Of a stretch of 64,000 nucleotides of DNA, positions 31,418-39,447 are shown in pieces (position 1 is the first letter of the stretch; each line of letters begins with the position of its first letter). The position numbers were made by a program, and so were the translations under genes. This DNA is from JAWSUT01 sp033549345 (GTDB lineage Bacteria; Bacillota; Dethiobacteria; Dethiobacterales; Dethiobacteraceae): NCBI GenBank assembly GCA_033549345.1, contig JAWSUT010000015.1, positions 12,123 through 76,122 of the forward strand, written 5' to 3'. The notes beneath the pieces were generated by a model. That model had not been told where the DNA came from, made no database searches, and saw only the letters and a list, made by a program, of their open reading frames with translations.

Positions 31418-32178
31418 TTTTGCTGATGGGCGGCACAAAGGATGCCCGGATGCTGGCCGCAGCACTGCACCGCGCTTTTCCCCGGGAAATGATTGTGGCC
31501 ACCGCCGTAAGCGATTACGGCGCAGACCTTTTACGGGAACAGGGCGGCTGCATCGTCCTGCAGGGAGCGATGGATGCAGCCGCTCTGGGCAGGTTTATCA
31601 AGGAGAAAGAAGTGCGGGTGCTGGTGGATGCCACCCATCCGTATGCCGAGCAGGCTTCGGCCCAGGCCGTGCGTGCCGCAAAGGAGGCAAACATCCATTA
31701 CCTGCGCTACGAGCGCCCGTCCACAGAGGTTCCCGCCGGCAACGGCGTCTATTATGCGCCGGACTTTAAAGCCGCGGCCGTGATTGCGGCCCGTCACGGC
31801 GATACATTGTTCTTAACCATCGGCACACGCCATCTGCAGGAGTTTCTGGAAAACCTGCCGCCGGGTAAAAACGTTATCGCCCGGATTCTGCCTGATGAGG
31901 CGGGCTTTGGGCTGTGCCGCCGGCTGGGTTTGTCGCCGGCAGCGGTGGTGGCTCTGCAGGGGCCGGTGTCGCAAAGATTGAATACGGCCCTGTTTGCCGA
32001 ATACGGCGCAGAGGTTGTGGTTTCCAAGGAGAGCGGTGAGGCCGGCGGTACACCCCAAAAAGTGGCGGCAGCCAAAGAGCTGAAAATTCCCATTGTCCTT
32101 GTAAGACGCCCCGCCGGGCAGGATGGCCTGTCCACACCGGCGGAGGTTATCTCCGCGCTGCGGAAGCTGGAAAATTGA
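31414..32178 (+). CDS. cbiJ: precorrin-6A / cobalt-precorrin-6A reductase
   Basis: CbiJ/CobK, 254 residues. It reduces the C18-C19 double bond with NAD(P)H. Segments LLMGGTKDARMLAAAL, VLVDATHPYAEQAS, LRYERP and VVSKESGEAGGTPQKVAAA are characteristic. ATG 31414 overlaps cbiH; a 27-base gap separates it from cbiX. Confidence 0.93.
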   Translation: MILLMGGTKDARMLAAALHRAFPREMIVATAVSDYGADLLREQGGCIVLQGAMDAAALGRFIKEKEVRVLVDATHPYAEQASAQAVRAAKEANIHYLRYERPSTEVPAGNGVYYAPDFKAAAVIAARHGDTLFLTIGTRHLQEFLENLPPGKNVIARILPDEAGFGLCRRLGLSPAAVVALQGPVSQRLNTALFAEYGAEVVVSKESGEAGGTPQKVAAAKELKIPIVLVRRPAGQDGLSTPAEVISALRKLEN

Positions 32179-32205
32179 TAAATACCAAATCAGGAGGCGA
32201 TCAAG

Positions 32206-32577
32206 ATGAAAACAGCGGTTCTTCTTTTCGGACACGGCAGCCGCAGAGATGAAGCCAATGATGCGCTGGTCAGGCTATGCGGGCTGGTGGAACGAAAGCG
32301 TCCGGGCACAAAAATTGCACATGCCTTTTTGCAGTTTGCCAAGCCCGACCTGCCGGCAGCGCTGGAAGCACTGAGCGGGCAGGACATAGATGAGGTTACT
32401 GTGGTACCAATTTTTTTATATGAAGGTATCCATATCAGGGAAGACATCCCGGAAATTCTCTCCGCAGAAGCAGATAAACATCCGCAAATGCGCCTGGTCC
32501 TGGCTCCGGTGCTGGGCATTGATGAGCGCATGGCCGAGATTGTCCTCGACCGCGTGGATGCTGCACCGCGGGAATAG
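32206..32577 (+). CDS. cbiX: sirohydrochlorin cobaltochelatase, short (CbiX-S) type
   Basis: Single-domain CbiX of 123 residues that should act as a homodimer, unlike the two-domain CbiX of Bacillus. Metal-binding His10 (LLFGHGSRR) and His76 (YEGIHIREDIP) are both present. It inserts cobalt into sirohydrochlorin, which commits the pathway to the anaerobic, early-cobalt route. The ribosome site AGGAGGCGATCAAG precedes ATG 32206. A ferrochelatase activity for siroheme cannot be excluded by sequence, but the operon favours cobalt. Confidence 0.9.
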   Translation: MKTAVLLFGHGSRRDEANDALVRLCGLVERKRPGTKIAHAFLQFAKPDLPAALEALSGQDIDEVTVVPIFLYEGIHIREDIPEILSAEADKHPQMRLVLAPVLGIDERMAEIVLDRVDAAPRE

Positions 32578-32586
32578 GAGGCTCAT

Positions 32587-33225
32587 GTGGACTATATCAA
32601 AGATCCCCGGGAAATTGAGAAGAAGAGTATGGCAATCATTGAGGAAAGGCTGCGCGATTTTCCCTTTGACCCGCTGCAAAAGCCGGTGATTAAGCGGGTT
32701 GTACATACAACGGGAGATATTTCTTTTGCCGAGATTACATCCTTTAGTCCGGGGGCTGTGGAAGCAGGAATCCAGGCACTTCAGGCCGGCGCACCGGCAT
32801 ACTGTGATGTGGAAATGGTCCGCTCCGGCATCAACCGTAAGGCAAGCGCCGAGCTGGGTGTGGAGTTTAGGTGCCTGATTCACGAACCGCATGTAGCCGC
32901 AGAAGCAAAGCGCCTGGGGACAACACGGGCGGCGGCCGCCATGGCGGAAGCTCTGCAGGCCCATCCCCGGGGAGCCATCCATGTCATCGGTAATGCGCCC
33001 ACGGCTTTGTTTGTCCTGCTGGAAGCGGTAAAAGCCGGCAAGGCAAAGCCGGCCCTGATTGTGGGCACTCCTGTCGGTTTTGTGGGAGCGGCGGAATCCA
33101 AAGAATGGCTGCGCGAGTTTGCCCTGCCCTGGATTACCGTCAGGGGTGAAAAAGGGGGCAGCACCATTGCCGCCTCCATTGTTAACGCTCTGCTCTACGC
33201 AGCCGTTTCGCAAAAGGAGCAATAA
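32587..33225 (+). CDS. cbiC: precorrin-8X / cobalt-precorrin-8 methylmutase
   Basis: CbiC/CobH, 212 residues. It moves the methyl group from C11 to C12 to give cobyrinate. Recognised by IKDPREIEKKSMAIIEER, KRVVHTTGDISFAE with the catalytic His, and VGTPVGFVGAAESKEWL. GTG 32587 is used, ten bases after cbiX and behind AGGAGG. Three bases separate it from cbiA. Confidence 0.94.
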   Translation: MDYIKDPREIEKKSMAIIEERLRDFPFDPLQKPVIKRVVHTTGDISFAEITSFSPGAVEAGIQALQAGAPAYCDVEMVRSGINRKASAELGVEFRCLIHEPHVAAEAKRLGTTRAAAAMAEALQAHPRGAIHVIGNAPTALFVLLEAVKAGKAKPALIVGTPVGFVGAAESKEWLREFALPWITVRGEKGGSTIAASIVNALLYAAVSQKEQ

Positions 33226-33228
33226 CTG

Positions 33229-34608
33229 ATGAAAAGAATTCTGATTGCCGGGACAAACAGCGGCGTTGGCAAGACGACGCTGACAGCCGGGCTGATTTAT
33301 GCCTTGCGCAGGCGCGGTTATGCTCCCGTCCCGTTTAAAGTCGGCCCCGACTATATCGATCCCGGCTTTCATGCCGCAGCTGCCGGGACGCCGGCCGGCA
33401 ACCTCGACAGCTGGATGGTTCCGCCGGACCAGGTTCTGGAAACGCTGCACCGGCGTGTCCCGGGCGGTGCTATCGCAATCATTGAAGGGGTCATGGGCCT
33501 CTACGACGGGCGCCGGGATATGGGGGAAATCGGCAGTTCAGCGCATGTGGCAAAAATTACGCAAACCCCGGTTGTGCTGGTGGCCAGCGGCGCCAAAATG
33601 GCCCGCAGCGTGGCTGCCCTGATTGGGGGCTATGTTAACTTTGACAGGGACGTTCATTTTGCCGGCGCTGTTTTGAACTATGTTTCGGGGGAGAGTCATT
33701 ACCGCCTGCTGGAGGGTGCCATCACAGAACATCTTGATCTGCCGGTGTTTGGTTATCTGCCCAAGGAAATAAAGGCACAAGTCCCCGAGCGTCATCTTGG
33801 CCTGCTTCCAGCGGCGGAAACAGAGGGGCTGGAGGCGCTTTTGACGCAACTGGCTGACCTAGTGGAAGAACACCTGAATGTGGATGCAATCCTGTCTGCC
33901 GCAGCAGCGGCACCACCGCTGCCGCGTCCGGCCCAAACAGTGTTCCCCCCGCAGCGGGAACCGGCAGCCTGCCGGATTGCCGTGGCTCGGGACGAGGCAT
34001 TTCATTTTTACTATCCGGAAAATCTGGAACTTCTTGCCGACTATGGAGCGGACATCGTGCCCTTCTCACCGCTGCATGACGAAAAGCTGCCAAAAGGCAC
34101 TTCCGGCGTGCTCTTGGGCGGCGGCTTTCCGGAAATGTTTGCCAGGCAGCTGGCGGCAAACACATCAATGCACGCCTCCCTGGCAGGGGCCGTAGAAGAG
34201 GGAATGCCGGTTTACGCCGAATGCGGCGGCTATATGTATCTGGCCCGTGAACTGGAGGATTTCGACGGGAACACGTTCCCCATGGCCGGTGTTTTTCCGG
34301 GCCGGGCTGTGATGCAAAAGCGGCGCCGTGCCCTGGGCTATGTGGAAGTTGCCGGCGTGCCGGGAAATTTTCTGCTGCCGCAGGCCGAGAGCTGCCGCGG
34401 GCATGAATTTCACTGGTCCCACATGGCTGGGCAGGGTAAAACACCTCTTTTTCAGATGCTGCCTGCGGGCGATGAGACGGGTGAGCAGTTCAAAAACTGT
34501 GCCGGCTCGTATATCCATCTGCACTTTTTAAGCAATCCGGGTGTGGCACGGCGTTTTGTCCGGGCGTGTATCCATTATCAGCAGAGCGGAGGGACGACAG
34601 ATGACTGA
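33229..34608 (+). CDS. cbiA: cobyrinic acid a,c-diamide synthase
   Basis: CbiA/CobB, 459 residues. It amidates the a and c side chains with glutamine and ATP. P-loop GTNSGVGKTTLTAGL, FKVGPDYIDPGFH, EGVMGLYDG, and the glutamine amidotransferase domain with Cys in YAECGGYMYL and C-terminal GSYIHLHF are intact. It overlaps cobU by 8 bases. Confidence 0.95.
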   Translation: MKRILIAGTNSGVGKTTLTAGLIYALRRRGYAPVPFKVGPDYIDPGFHAAAAGTPAGNLDSWMVPPDQVLETLHRRVPGGAIAIIEGVMGLYDGRRDMGEIGSSAHVAKITQTPVVLVASGAKMARSVAALIGGYVNFDRDVHFAGAVLNYVSGESHYRLLEGAITEHLDLPVFGYLPKEIKAQVPERHLGLLPAAETEGLEALLTQLADLVEEHLNVDAILSAAAAAPPLPRPAQTVFPPQREPAACRIAVARDEAFHFYYPENLELLADYGADIVPFSPLHDEKLPKGTSGVLLGGGFPEMFARQLAANTSMHASLAGAVEEGMPVYAECGGYMYLARELEDFDGNTFPMAGVFPGRAVMQKRRRALGYVEVAGVPGNFLLPQAESCRGHEFHWSHMAGQGKTPLFQMLPAGDETGEQFKNCAGSYIHLHFLSNPGVARRFVRACIHYQQSGGTTDD

Positions 34609-35173
34609 ACATACCGGAAAACTGATTCTTGTACTGGGGGGCGCACGCAGCGGTAAAAGCCGCCTCGCCGAAGAGATGGCCTTTGCGCGCCCTGGTGGTG
34701 TGGCCTATATTGCCACCGCACCTGTGTGGGATGAAGAGATGGCCAGACGCGTGGACATTCATCGCCACCGCCGGCCGGCCGACTGGGTAACTATTGAGGA
34801 ACCCGAGGATCTGGCCGCAGCACTCGACCGTGTCCCGCCCGGTACGAAAACGGTCATCGTAGACTGTCTGACACTCTGGTTAACCAATTTGCTGCTTAAA
34901 AATTACCGGGAGAAGATGACAGGGGACCAGTATGAAAGCATGGAAGAGGGTATCCGTGCGAAAGTGGCCGGCGTCTGTGCAGTGGTGCGGCAAAAGCCGT
35001 TTCAGACCATTATGGTAGCCAATGAAGTAGGCTGCGGCATTGTGCCGGAAGCTCACCTGGGACGCTTGTTCCGGGATATTGCCGGGCGGACAAACCAGCA
35101 GGTGGCGCAAGCGGCTGATACCGTCCTGTTGGCCGTTGCCGGTTATCCCCTGACAGTCAAGGGGGGGGCGTAA
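34601..35173 (+). CDS. cobU: adenosylcobinamide kinase / adenosylcobinamide-phosphate guanylyltransferase
   Basis: CobU, 190 residues. It phosphorylates adenosylcobinamide and adds GMP to give AdoCbi-GDP. P-loop GGARSGKS (residues 13-20), the guanylate-accepting His region MARRVDIHRHRRPADW and VDCLTLWLTNLL are seen. ATG 34601 overlaps the cbiA stop; the frame is open further upstream inside cbiA. Confidence 0.95.
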   Translation: MTEHTGKLILVLGGARSGKSRLAEEMAFARPGGVAYIATAPVWDEEMARRVDIHRHRRPADWVTIEEPEDLAAALDRVPPGTKTVIVDCLTLWLTNLLLKNYREKMTGDQYESMEEGIRAKVAGVCAVVRQKPFQTIMVANEVGCGIVPEAHLGRLFRDIAGRTNQQVAQAADTVLLAVAGYPLTVKGGA

Positions 35174-35174
35174 A

Positions 35175-36143
35175 TTGCCGCTTTTGGCCGCTTTTGCCCT
35201 GGATTGGCTGCTGGGAGACCCCCGTTGGCTGCCCCATCCTGTCGTGATGATCGGCCGGCTGATTACCCGGCTGGAGACATGGCTTTACAAACAGACCAGC
35301 AGTGAAAACGCACTGCTGCTGCGCGGAGCGTGTCTGACGGCCGTGGTTGTGGCCGCAACCTATCTGGCTGCGCTGCTGACCATCAGAGCCGTAGCGGTTA
35401 TTCATCCCGCAGCCGGTCATGCGGCCTCTGTTCTTTTGCTGGCCACCACTTTGGCCGTACGCAGCCTGACGGAAGCTGCGCGTGATGTGGCCCGGCCGCT
35501 GCTGCAGGGGGATCTTCCCGCTGCCCGCCGCGCTGTTTCCATGATTGTGGGCCGTGATACCGCCGGGATGGACAGCCACAATGCAGCCCGCGCTGCCGTG
35601 GAGACAGTGGCTGAAAATACAGTGGATGGTGTCACCGCTCCCCTGTTTTACGCGCTCATCGGCGGGGCTCCGCTGGCCCTGGCGTATAAGGCGGTGAACA
35701 CGCTGGACTCCATGATCGGCTACAGAAATGAGCGCTATAACCATTTCGGCCGCGCGGCAGCCAGGCTGGATGATGCGGCAAACTGGCTCCCTGCCCGCCT
35801 GACGGTTCCCGTAATGCTTTTGGCCTCATTCATATTGCGGTTTAATCTTGCGAACGCATTCTCTGCTCTCAGACGGGACGGACAAAAACATCCCAGCCCC
35901 AACAGCGGGCTCGCCGAGGCTCTCACTGCCGGGGCCCTGGGAGTGACACTGGGCGGAGAAAACAGCTATGGCGGGCAAAAATCCCTGCGTCCGCAGCTGT
36001 TTGCCGAAGGGAGGCCCGCCGGTGCGCAGGATATCCAGAATGCGGCGCTGCTGATGCGCACAACGGCCGTCCTGTTTCTGCTTTTGGCCCTGTGTTTCAG
36101 AGCGGCTGTGATGATTATACTGGGAAAGGCGGGCTATGTATGA
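35175..36143 (+). CDS. cbiB: adenosylcobinamide-phosphate synthase
   Basis: CbiB/CobD membrane protein of 322 residues with several membrane helices. It attaches (R)-1-amino-2-propanol phosphate to cobyric acid. Segments FALDWLLGDPRWLPHPVVMIG, ARAAVETVAENTVDGVTAPLFY and NTLDSMIGYRNERY mark the family. The start codon is TTG 35175, two bases after cobU. The stop overlaps cobS as ATGA. Confidence 0.94.
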   Translation: MPLLAAFALDWLLGDPRWLPHPVVMIGRLITRLETWLYKQTSSENALLLRGACLTAVVVAATYLAALLTIRAVAVIHPAAGHAASVLLLATTLAVRSLTEAARDVARPLLQGDLPAARRAVSMIVGRDTAGMDSHNAARAAVETVAENTVDGVTAPLFYALIGGAPLALAYKAVNTLDSMIGYRNERYNHFGRAAARLDDAANWLPARLTVPVMLLASFILRFNLANAFSALRRDGQKHPSPNSGLAEALTAGALGVTLGGENSYGGQKSLRPQLFAEGRPAGAQDIQNAALLMRTTAVLFLLLALCFRAAVMIILGKAGYV

Positions 36144-36883
36144 AACGTTTCTTTTTAGCACTACGTTTTCTGACAGTATACCCCTTTGGCGGTGATGAGG
36201 AGATTACCACCGGTGATCTGACGGCTTCCACTCTTTATTATCCCATAGTCGGCGCCATCCTCGGACTGATACTCTACTGGGCCTGGACGCTTATGCAGGC
36301 CGTCTGGCCGGTTTTTCTCGCTTCGGCACTCACTGTGACACTGTGGGTCTTATTGACGGCAGGGCTGCATCTTGACGGATTGATGGATACATTCGACGGC
36401 CTGGGTGTGCGGGGGGACAGGCAGCGTCGCCTGGAAGTGATGCGGGACAGCCGTGTGGGCTCCTTTGGTGCACAGGCAGCCATTCTGGTGCTGTTTTTGA
36501 AAATTGCCGCCGTCGCCTCCCTGGCAGCAAAGCCCTCATTTATGCCGGCCCTGATTTTAGCGCCCGTAGCCGGAAGGGCCGCCATGGTGGCGTACATGGC
36601 GGCCGGCAAATACGCACGGGAAGGGGACGGACTGGGCAGGGCATTTATCGACGGAACGGGTAAAGGACATCTTTTGCTGGCCGTCATCCTGTTTGGTATT
36701 CTCGGATTTCCTGCTGTGGGCGTCCTGATTGTGCCGGCCATCGTGGCCCAGGGAGCTTTTTTTGTCCTGCTCAGGTACTTCTTTAACATAAACTTCGGCG
36801 GAGTAACCGGGGATTTACTTGGTGCCGCCTGTGAACTTCATGAACTTGTATTTATGCTTTTGGTACCACTGATCTTACGATAA
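36140..36883 (+). CDS. cobS: adenosylcobinamide-GDP ribazoletransferase
   Basis: CobS/CobV membrane protein, 247 residues, about six membrane helices. It joins AdoCbi-GDP with alpha-ribazole (phosphate). Start FFLALRFLTVYPFG and the catalytic acidic motif HLDGLMDTFDGLGVRGDRQRR-type region are clear. ATG 36140 overlaps cbiB; a longer in-frame start at 36092 lies within cbiB. The partner transferase gene cobT is not in the window. Confidence 0.94.
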   Translation: MKRFFLALRFLTVYPFGGDEEITTGDLTASTLYYPIVGAILGLILYWAWTLMQAVWPVFLASALTVTLWVLLTAGLHLDGLMDTFDGLGVRGDRQRRLEVMRDSRVGSFGAQAAILVLFLKIAAVASLAAKPSFMPALILAPVAGRAAMVAYMAAGKYAREGDGLGRAFIDGTGKGHLLLAVILFGILGFPAVGVLIVPAIVAQGAFFVLLRYFFNINFGGVTGDLLGAACELHELVFMLLVPLILR

Positions 36884-36951
36884 GAGAAGGTATGTTGTAA
36901 GAATGTTGTCAGAAAAATTCCTCCCGGTAGTAACCCTGAAAGGTGATTGAT

Positions 36952-38067
36952 ATGGAGCAGAAAAAAAACAGACTGCATCCCTTTGGGCACGGTGGCGATA
37001 TCCGGACGGCAGCGGCCTGCAGCGGGATTACAGAGACTGAGATCCTCGATTTCAGTGCCAACATCAATCCCTGCGGGCCGCCGTCGGGACTACTGGCGCA
37101 TCTTGCGGCCGCTCTACCGGAGATTGCCGCATATCCTGACCCGGCCTGCGGAAAACTGGTTGAGGCGATATGCAAACGATACAACCCGCAAGGTGCGGTT
37201 GTACCCGGAAACGGTGCCGGCGAACTGATCTATCTGCTTATGCGCGCCGCGCCTGCGGGGCCGGTACTCTTTCCGGTACCCACATTTACTCTTTATGAAA
37301 AGGCAGCCCAGGCTGCCGACAGGGAAATTTTATGCCACAAATTGTTGCAAGAAAACGGGTTTATGCCCAATATCCCCTCTCTTTGCGAAGACATCCGCCG
37401 CATCAGGCCGGCCCTGACATTTATCTGCAATCCCAACAATCCCACAGGCACGCTGCTGGAGAGGGAGCAAGTTCTTGAGGTGGCCCGGGTTTGTGCGGGT
37501 GTCGGTGGAATGTTGGTTGTCGATGAAGCCTTTCTGGAATTTTGCCCTGACTGGGAAAAGCGGACTCTGCTGCGGACAAAAGAGGAGAATATACTGGTTC
37601 TCTGTTCTCTGACTAAACTCTATGCCATACCCGGCCTGAGGCTTGGCTTTGTCACGGGCCCGCAGGCCGTTGTTTCGGCTCTGCTGCGTTTGCGTGATCC
37701 GTGGAGCGTGAATACGCTGGCACAGCGTGCCGGCGAATATGTTCTCAGGGACCATTATTTCGCCCGCCGGAGTGCCGGGAAGGTCGCCGCTCTCAGAGTG
37801 GCCCTGGCCGGCGAACTGGCGAAAATCCCGGGTCTTTTGGTCTATCCACCGTCTGTCAATTACATATTTCTGGAGAGTACAGATATACCGTCTGATATTC
37901 TCCAGCAAAAAATGCTCCGGGAGAAAATTCTGATTCGCGACTGTGGAAATTACAGCGGGCTTGATAGCCGGTTTTTCCGTGTGGCCGTCCGCAACACCCG
38001 GGAAAACAATTATTTAGTCGGAGCACTGCGGTCCGTAGTACAGGAATCATGCGGGGGTAACAAATGA
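36952..38067 (+). CDS. cobD: threonine-phosphate decarboxylase
   Basis: PLP enzyme of 371 residues, fold type I, related to histidinol-phosphate aminotransferase. FGHGGDIRTAA, FSANINPCGPP and the Schiff-base lysine in SLTKLYAIPGLRLGF (about residue 221) identify CobD, which makes aminopropanol phosphate for CbiB. ATG 36952 follows AAAGGTGATTGAT; an upstream TTG at 36943 is in frame. The 68-base gap before it is the largest in the operon. Four-base overlap with the next gene. Confidence 0.9.
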   Translation: MEQKKNRLHPFGHGGDIRTAAACSGITETEILDFSANINPCGPPSGLLAHLAAALPEIAAYPDPACGKLVEAICKRYNPQGAVVPGNGAGELIYLLMRAAPAGPVLFPVPTFTLYEKAAQAADREILCHKLLQENGFMPNIPSLCEDIRRIRPALTFICNPNNPTGTLLEREQVLEVARVCAGVGGMLVVDEAFLEFCPDWEKRTLLRTKEENILVLCSLTKLYAIPGLRLGFVTGPQAVVSALLRLRDPWSVNTLAQRAGEYVLRDHYFARRSAGKVAALRVALAGELAKIPGLLVYPPSVNYIFLESTDIPSDILQQKMLREKILIRDCGNYSGLDSRFFRVAVRNTRENNYLVGALRSVVQESCGGNK

Positions 38068-38687
38068 AACTAATCTGGATTCGGCACGGTGAAACACACT
38101 GGAACAGGGAATTTAGGCTGCAGGGTACAAGTGATGTGGCTTTAAGCAGCAAAGGACTGCACCAAGCTGAGCAGCTGGCCGCTTCATTTACCGGAGAGCT
38201 GGAAGCAATTTATACTTCGCCTTTGGGGCGGACGCGTAGTTTTGCCGCTCCGCTGGCGGCTCGCTTAGGCCTGGAGCCGGTTGTGCTGGCAGGCCTGCGG
38301 GAAATGTCTTTTGGTGACTGGGAAGGCCTGCGTTATGCCGATATGGATGCACCAATGAAAGAATTATTTGAGAAATGGTGCGCCGACCCGGTTCAGACCT
38401 GTCCGCCCGGAGGCGAGGCGGCCGCAGACATGGCCGGCCGCATTCAGGAGGCGGTTAAAGAAATGTCTGCTTCCCTGGAAGCGGGCCAGGCTGCGGCGGT
38501 GTTTACCCATGGGGGCGTGATCCGGGTTGCGGTCACAACACTGATGGGTTTTCCGCCCGTGACGGCGGCACGTTTGCAAATTGACCCGGGCTCAGTTACT
38601 GTGACAGAAAATGTCGCCGGTCACTGGCGCCTTGTACGTTTAAACGACACCTGCCACCTGCTGCCGGACGAAGATTGTAAGCGGTAG
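38064..38687 (+). CDS. cobC: histidine phosphatase family protein, probable alpha-ribazole phosphatase
   Basis: Protein of 207 residues. The phosphohistidine motif IRHGETHWN (His8), FGDWEGLRY and the second catalytic VFTHGGVIR are intact. In this operon it is most likely CobC, which removes the 5'-phosphate of alpha-ribazole or AdoCbl-5'-phosphate; general phosphoglycerate-mutase-like activity is the alternative. Last gene of the cobalamin operon. Confidence 0.85.
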   Translation: MKLIWIRHGETHWNREFRLQGTSDVALSSKGLHQAEQLAASFTGELEAIYTSPLGRTRSFAAPLAARLGLEPVVLAGLREMSFGDWEGLRYADMDAPMKELFEKWCADPVQTCPPGGEAAADMAGRIQEAVKEMSASLEAGQAAAVFTHGGVIRVAVTTLMGFPPVTAARLQIDPGSVTVTENVAGHWRLVRLNDTCHLLPDEDCKR

Positions 38688-38703
38688 CAGGAATTTCTTT
38701 TTG
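38657..38703 (+). terminator. probable terminator of the cobalamin operon
   Basis: CCTGCTGCCG (38657-38666) pairs with CGGTAGCAGG (38682-38691), then AATTTCTTTTT. The left arm overlaps the last codons of cobC. Confidence 0.6.
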
Positions 38704-38776
38704 CAGCGCGAATTATTTTCATCAAACGGGAAATTATAACAAATAGTGCCGAGAAGTATGACAGGAGGAAAGAGAC

Positions 38777-39280
38777 GTGCTGAAGCCAGGCTTCGAAAAA
38801 CAGGTAAGCTTAGAGGAATGCAGGCGGTCCATAGATGAAAGAGAGTCGGCAGCACCTGCGGCAATCCGGGCAAAAGTTCGCTTCGATTACCGGGGTAAAG
38901 CCAGGCCCTCCCGCTTCTTCTTTGGCGGTAAGAGCACCGAGGAAGCCGCAGAAGAACTAAGACAACAACAGGCCGCCCTGTGGAGAAATGTACCGGTACA
39001 GGGAGTCTATGTGGAAAATATTGATTCAGGTGAAATCTATACCGTTTATGATGAGGAGGCAGACGACGAAACGGCATTTGCGCCGCTGGAACTGGAAGTG
39101 CGCGCCGATTCACTTTGCCACCTGGTCCGTTTCGCCGTCCGCGAAGAATTCAGGCGGATTCAGATTCTGGAACCGGCCCGGCTACAGCTAAACGTCCATG
39201 ATATGGAGCAGGTTTTCTTCCAGATTAATGACCAGGCCAGGACCCAGATTATGCATAAAACAAAACGATATCACGAGTAA
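38777..39280 (+). CDS. hypothetical protein, 167 residues
   Basis: Not recognised. A soluble, highly charged protein without signal or membrane segment. An Arg-rich stretch (KARPSRFFFGG) is followed by a helical, Glu/Gln-rich part and an acidic region (YDEEADDETAF), then RFAVREEFRRI and an ending rich in basic residues. GTG 38777 has a fair ribosome site (GGAGG, 38763-38767). It is a single-gene unit with a terminator after it, between the cobalamin operon and a REP-like site. Codon use looks like that of its neighbours, so it is probably real. Confidence 0.65.
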   Translation: MLKPGFEKQVSLEECRRSIDERESAAPAAIRAKVRFDYRGKARPSRFFFGGKSTEEAAEELRQQQAALWRNVPVQGVYVENIDSGEIYTVYDEEADDETAFAPLELEVRADSLCHLVRFAVREEFRRIQILEPARLQLNVHDMEQVFFQINDQARTQIMHKTKRYHE

Positions 39281-39282
39281 CA

Positions 39283-39310
39283 ACAAGCGGCTCCGGCCGC
39301 TTATTTTATC
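39283..39310 (+). terminator. terminator after the 38777 gene
   Basis: AAGCGGC (39285-39291) pairs with GCCGCTT (39296-39302), followed by ATTTTATC. Confidence 0.65.
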
Positions 39311-39319
39311 TCCAAAAAG

Positions 39320-39434
39320 AAGTGCAAAAAGTGCAAAAGTGAAAAGTGCAAAAAAGGGCCTGTCCCCTTTTTGCATTTGCAATTGCCAAAAAACAAAAAG
39401 GCTGCAAAAAAGGATCAGACCCTTTTTTGCAGAT
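39320..39434. repeat. REP-like hairpins and short GTGCAAAA direct repeats
   Basis: Three spaced copies of GTGCAAAA are followed by two palindromes with long A/T-rich arms: TGCAAAAAAGGG ... CCCTTTTTGCA (39347-39375, loop with CCTGTCC) and CTGCAAAAAAGG ... CCTTTTTTGCAG (39402-39432). The GGGCCTGTCCCC core matches the GGGGACAGG core of the 807-900 element. The block sits just before the radical SAM gene. Confidence 0.65.
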
Positions 39435-39447
39435 TGGGGAGTTGTCC

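Noticed and set aside
32416..33450. Long minus-strand open frame of 344 codons
   Set aside because: Covers cbiX, cbiC and the start of cbiA on the opposite strand; no recognisable protein and a shadow composition.
39320..39434. CRISPR-like array
   Set aside because: Only short, uneven GTGCAAAA repeats and palindromes, without regular repeats of 25-40 bases or spacers.
39346..39447. N-terminal extension of the radical SAM protein through the repeats
   Set aside because: Lys/Cys-rich peptide encoded by the palindromes; not part of the family.
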